Assembly (NCBI GenBank): GCA_021799555.1
Contig: JAJZAG010000182.1
Coordinates: 1 to 7,684, forward strand
From: Deltaproteobacteria bacterium
Lineage (GTDB): Bacteria; Desulfobacterota; Binatia; Binatales; Binataceae
Direction: 5' to 3'
Length of the DNA: 7,684 nucleotides
In this document: positions 5,782 to 7,684 of the stretch, piece after piece
Numbering within the stretch: position 1 is the stretch's first letter
How the letters are laid out: each line of letters opens with the position of its first letter
Made by a program: the position numbers and the translations under genes
The notes under the pieces: generated by a model
Databases searched by the model: none
What the model was told of the DNA's origin: nothing
Seen by the model: the letters and a program-made list of their open reading frames with translations, nothing else

Positions 5782-7182
5782 TCATTTCTTCGCTGGCGCC
5801 GTAGCGCGGAATACTGCGGGGGGTTTGTCGAATTGGCTGAAGCTGAAGTCACTTATCGAATAGACCGCCTTACTCGCCGTCGAGATCGCGTAATACTCGA
5901 TTTGCTGCTGCGCTTTCTCACCCGGCTCGGACGCGCTCGGCTTGAGGGTTATCTTCGAGAATCTTACCGCACCTATCGGCTTGCTATCCTTGCCGAGCAG
6001 GGTCACAACGATGCGCGGCGCATCGAGGCCGAATGGCTTCGGCGATAGCATCGGATCGGCAATTATCGAGACCCCCTTCAAATCGCGAATCTCATCGAGA
6101 AACCGCTCGACGACGGGAACGTCGGCGGGCGCCGTACTTCCGCCCTCGACGACGTTCCACTTGCCGTCTGGAGTTCGCACAAGGCTGAACTTGTCGGTGC
6201 CCACGGTGAGATCGGCGCTCTGGACCGACGCCGGGTCAAAGTTGAAAACAGTTCTGTCGCGCAGGTCTCGCGCCGACTTGTCCACCGCACCCATCACCCA
6301 TTCGTGCACGGTGTAAACCGGCGTCGCTTCACCGCGCCGCACGTAGATTCCGTCCTTGCCCTGCTCAGTCTGTTTGAATCCGAAGAGCAGCGATTCTTGG
6401 GCGCCACCCTTGCCGTATACCGTAATGGTCAGGTGCGGCTTCTCAAGACCATACTGCGAAACGCTCGCGGGTGCGTCGTTGATGAAGTCCGCGATCTTGG
6501 TTTCGAGCAGAGAAGTCAGCAACTGTCGAACCTGAGTTGGATCGGCAGTGTACGCGCCAGGCTTGGTGATCTTCCACTTGTCACCGTCGCGAACAACCTC
6601 GACCTCCGAGCCATCATCCTTTGCGATTGTGAAGCGAGTTACGTCGTCCACCTTAAACGTCATCAGGGTGCGATTACGCAACTGATCGACGGTCTTGTTC
6701 ATCCCTGCCGGAAACGCCGACGAGGTCAGCATGATCGCCGGCTTATCGGTGCGCTTCACATAGGCGCTGAACCCGATCGGGGTGGTTTTGCCGACGTCGA
6801 TCGCGGGCAGCGTTTTCCCGCTAAACGTGGTTACCGTGACGACGACTGCAGGTTTGGCCAAGCCGAATGGTGCGAGGTCAGCGGGGTTCTCCTCGACCGT
6901 TTTAGTCACATTGGCGGTCGCTATCGCTCGGGCCAAATTCTCGGCCGTGGTCTGATCGGCATCCACGCCAATCGGCTTTACGATTCGCCATGCTCCGCTC
7001 TTGGGCCGCTCAACGACGATCACTCGATCGGGATACTTCAGTTCAATCCGCGCGATCTCGTCGGTCTTGACGCCGAGCAGTTTTTCGGCCGGTACCGGCC
7101 TCGAATAGTAACTCGTGATAAACGCGTACCCGCCGACAATGGCGAGCACCACCAAGGCAATGACCGTATTTCGAATCCGCAT
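5782..7182 (-). CDS. Membrane-anchored DUF4340 protein, three internal repeats
   Basis: A 466-residue protein with an N-terminal signal anchor: Arg-Ile-Arg-Asn, then a hydrophobic run (about 6-22), then SYYSRP. The large C-terminal part is presumably outside the cytoplasmic membrane. It consists of three related units of about 139 residues. Each carries a W-[RKN]-[IV] strand (W65, W203, W342) and a [FY]-G-L-x-x-P strand (F106, Y244, F384). Units 2 and 3 open with LRNRT (168) and LRDRT (307). DUF4340 proteins are found beside GldG-like proteins and ABC-2 transporters; no biochemical role is known to me. ATG at 7182 is chosen because it begins the anchor cleanly and lies 28 nt after the GldG-like stop. 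No good SD precedes it, so coupling to the upstream gene is likely. An earlier ATG at 7239 would overlap that gene and put 19 polar residues before the anchor. Confidence 0.88.
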   Translation of the reverse strand: MRIRNTVIALVVLAIVGGYAFITSYYSRPVPAEKLLGVKTDEIARIELKYPDRVIVVERPKSGAWRIVKPIGVDADQTTAENLARAIATANVTKTVEENPADLAPFGLAKPAVVVTVTTFSGKTLPAIDVGKTTPIGFSAYVKRTDKPAIMLTSSAFPAGMNKTVDQLRNRTLMTFKVDDVTRFTIAKDDGSEVEVVRDGDKWKITKPGAYTADPTQVRQLLTSLLETKIADFINDAPASVSQYGLEKPHLTITVYGKGGAQESLLFGFKQTEQGKDGIYVRRGEATPVYTVHEWVMGAVDKSARDLRDRTVFNFDPASVQSADLTVGTDKFSLVRTPDGKWNVVEGGSTAPADVPVVERFLDEIRDLKGVSIIADPMLSPKPFGLDAPRIVVTLLGKDSKPIGAVRFSKITLKPSASEPGEKAQQQIEYYAISTASKAVYSISDFSFSQFDKPPAVFRATAPAKK

Positions 7183-7210
7183 CGAATGAGCGCAGCCGGC
7201 CAACCGGAGT

Positions 7211-7684
7211 CTAGTTACGCCGCTCCCACCATACCGCAATTCCGAGTATCAGCAGCGTCTCGGGCAAGAGCAGCACCGAAAAGGCGAACACAATGCTGAA
7301 CTGATCCACGGTCAGGCGGAAGCGCGACGCACGCAGCGAGCGCGGTCGAATCGAGATTGCGTTCTCTTCGCCTGCTATCCAGTCAGCACTGTTGACGAAA
7401 AAATCGCGATTATAGAAATTCGACAAGTGCTGATTGTCGATAAAATCGGTGCTGCCGAAGATTACCATCCGCGCGTCGCCCTGGCCCCATCCGAGCTGCT
7501 TCAGGTCAGCGTTGACCGCTGCGGCAACGGTAATCGGCCCGCGAATGTCCTTGTCGTCGAGCGAAGCCTTCTGCTGCTCGAACAGCATCTTCAGGTTGGT
7601 TTCGGCCCACGAGGTTTCGCTGGTCTTGGCGAGCGCAGTGACCTGCAATCCGGGCTTGAGGTCGGTCTCGACCGTCAGCGACCG
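7211..7684 (-). CDS. GldG-like ABC transporter auxiliary protein, C-terminal part (partial)
   Basis: The reading frame is open to the window edge, so the 5' part is missing; 157 C-terminal residues are visible. The extracytoplasmic segment contains ALAKTSETSWAE, a block with GPITVAAAV, then DARMVIFGSTDFIDNQ and NRDFFVNSADWIAGEENAISIRPR. It is followed by one hydrophobic helix (FSIVFAFSVLLLPETLLILGI) and a short positive tail WWERRN. This ordering (nucleotide-free 'GSxDF.xN' domain, 'N..F..N...W..GE', terminal TM) is typical of the GldG/ABC_transp_aux family, best known from Bacteroidetes gliding but widespread in other phyla with ABC-2 permeases. It lies directly upstream of the DUF4340 gene on the same strand. 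A TTG at 7648 is not the start, since the frame and family similarity continue upstream of it. Transport substrate unknown. Confidence 0.85.
   Translation of the reverse strand, partial: RSLTVETDLKPGLQVTALAKTSETSWAETNLKMLFEQQKASLDDKDIRGPITVAAAVNADLKQLGWGQGDARMVIFGSTDFIDNQHLSNFYNRDFFVNSADWIAGEENAISIRPRSLRASRFRLTVDQFSIVFAFSVLLLPETLLILGIAVWWERRN

Noticed and set aside
7183..7239. DUF4340 protein starting at 7239, with a Leu-Ala-Gly-Cys lipobox-like stretch
   Set aside because: The Cys is not preceded by a hydrophobic signal core; the hydrophobic segment comes after it. The longer start would also overlap the GldG-like gene by 29 nt.
6304..7299. Long + strand open frame (331 codons) opposite the DUF4340 gene
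   Set aside because: It lies antisense to a well-supported gene, is rich in Arg, His and Cys, has no recognisable motif or SD, and spans the boundary of two real minus-strand genes. Such frames are common opposite G+C-rich genes.

Overview
The window is G+C-rich (about 60% by eye) bacterial chromosomal DNA with densely packed genes. It shows no mobile elements, CRISPR, tRNA or rRNA. The gene content suggests a Gram-negative-like soil or environmental bacterium, possibly a deltaproteobacterial-type, Binatota-like or Acidobacteriota-like lineage: a DUF4340/GldG-type ABC auxiliary pair, a P450-type single-cluster ferredoxin, and a ceramidase-fold hydrolase beside a DegT aminotransferase. The taxonomic guess is inference and weak.

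Region 1 (1-120): probably the last few codons of an upstream gene (stop at 23-25), then a perfect 15-bp inverted repeat with a 4-nt loop (50-83) and a short leader with a Shine-Dalgarno site. Region 2 (121-3774, + strand): three closely spaced genes that look like one operon. They encode a PLP-dependent DegT/DnrJ/EryC1/StrS sugar- or cyclitol-type aminotransferase, a cytosolic neutral-ceramidase-fold protein that keeps the likely metal ligands but has Asp where the catalytic Ser should be, and a guanidino-group-modifying enzyme of the amidinotransferase/DDAH superfamily with an intact Cys-His-acid set. This combination is the most intriguing part of the window. All three chemistries concern nitrogen substituents, which would fit synthesis or remodelling of an aminated (possibly guanidinylated) small molecule, but no substrate can be read from the sequence.

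Region 3 (3790-5154, - strand): a second compact operon, transcribed from a divergent intergenic region: a 77-residue [3Fe-4S]-type ferredoxin, then a METTL7/TMT1-like class I SAM methyltransferase, then a GNAT acetyltransferase of ArsN2-like layout. It converges on region 2 with only 15 nt between stop codons. Region 4 (5155-5703): the divergent promoter region and acpS (holo-ACP synthase) on the + strand. Region 5 (5782-7684, - strand): a membrane-anchored DUF4340 protein built from three roughly 139-residue repeats, preceded by the C-terminal part of a GldG-like ABC auxiliary protein that runs off the window edge. By analogy with such loci elsewhere, the ABC permease and ATPase genes probably lie just outside, beyond position 7684.
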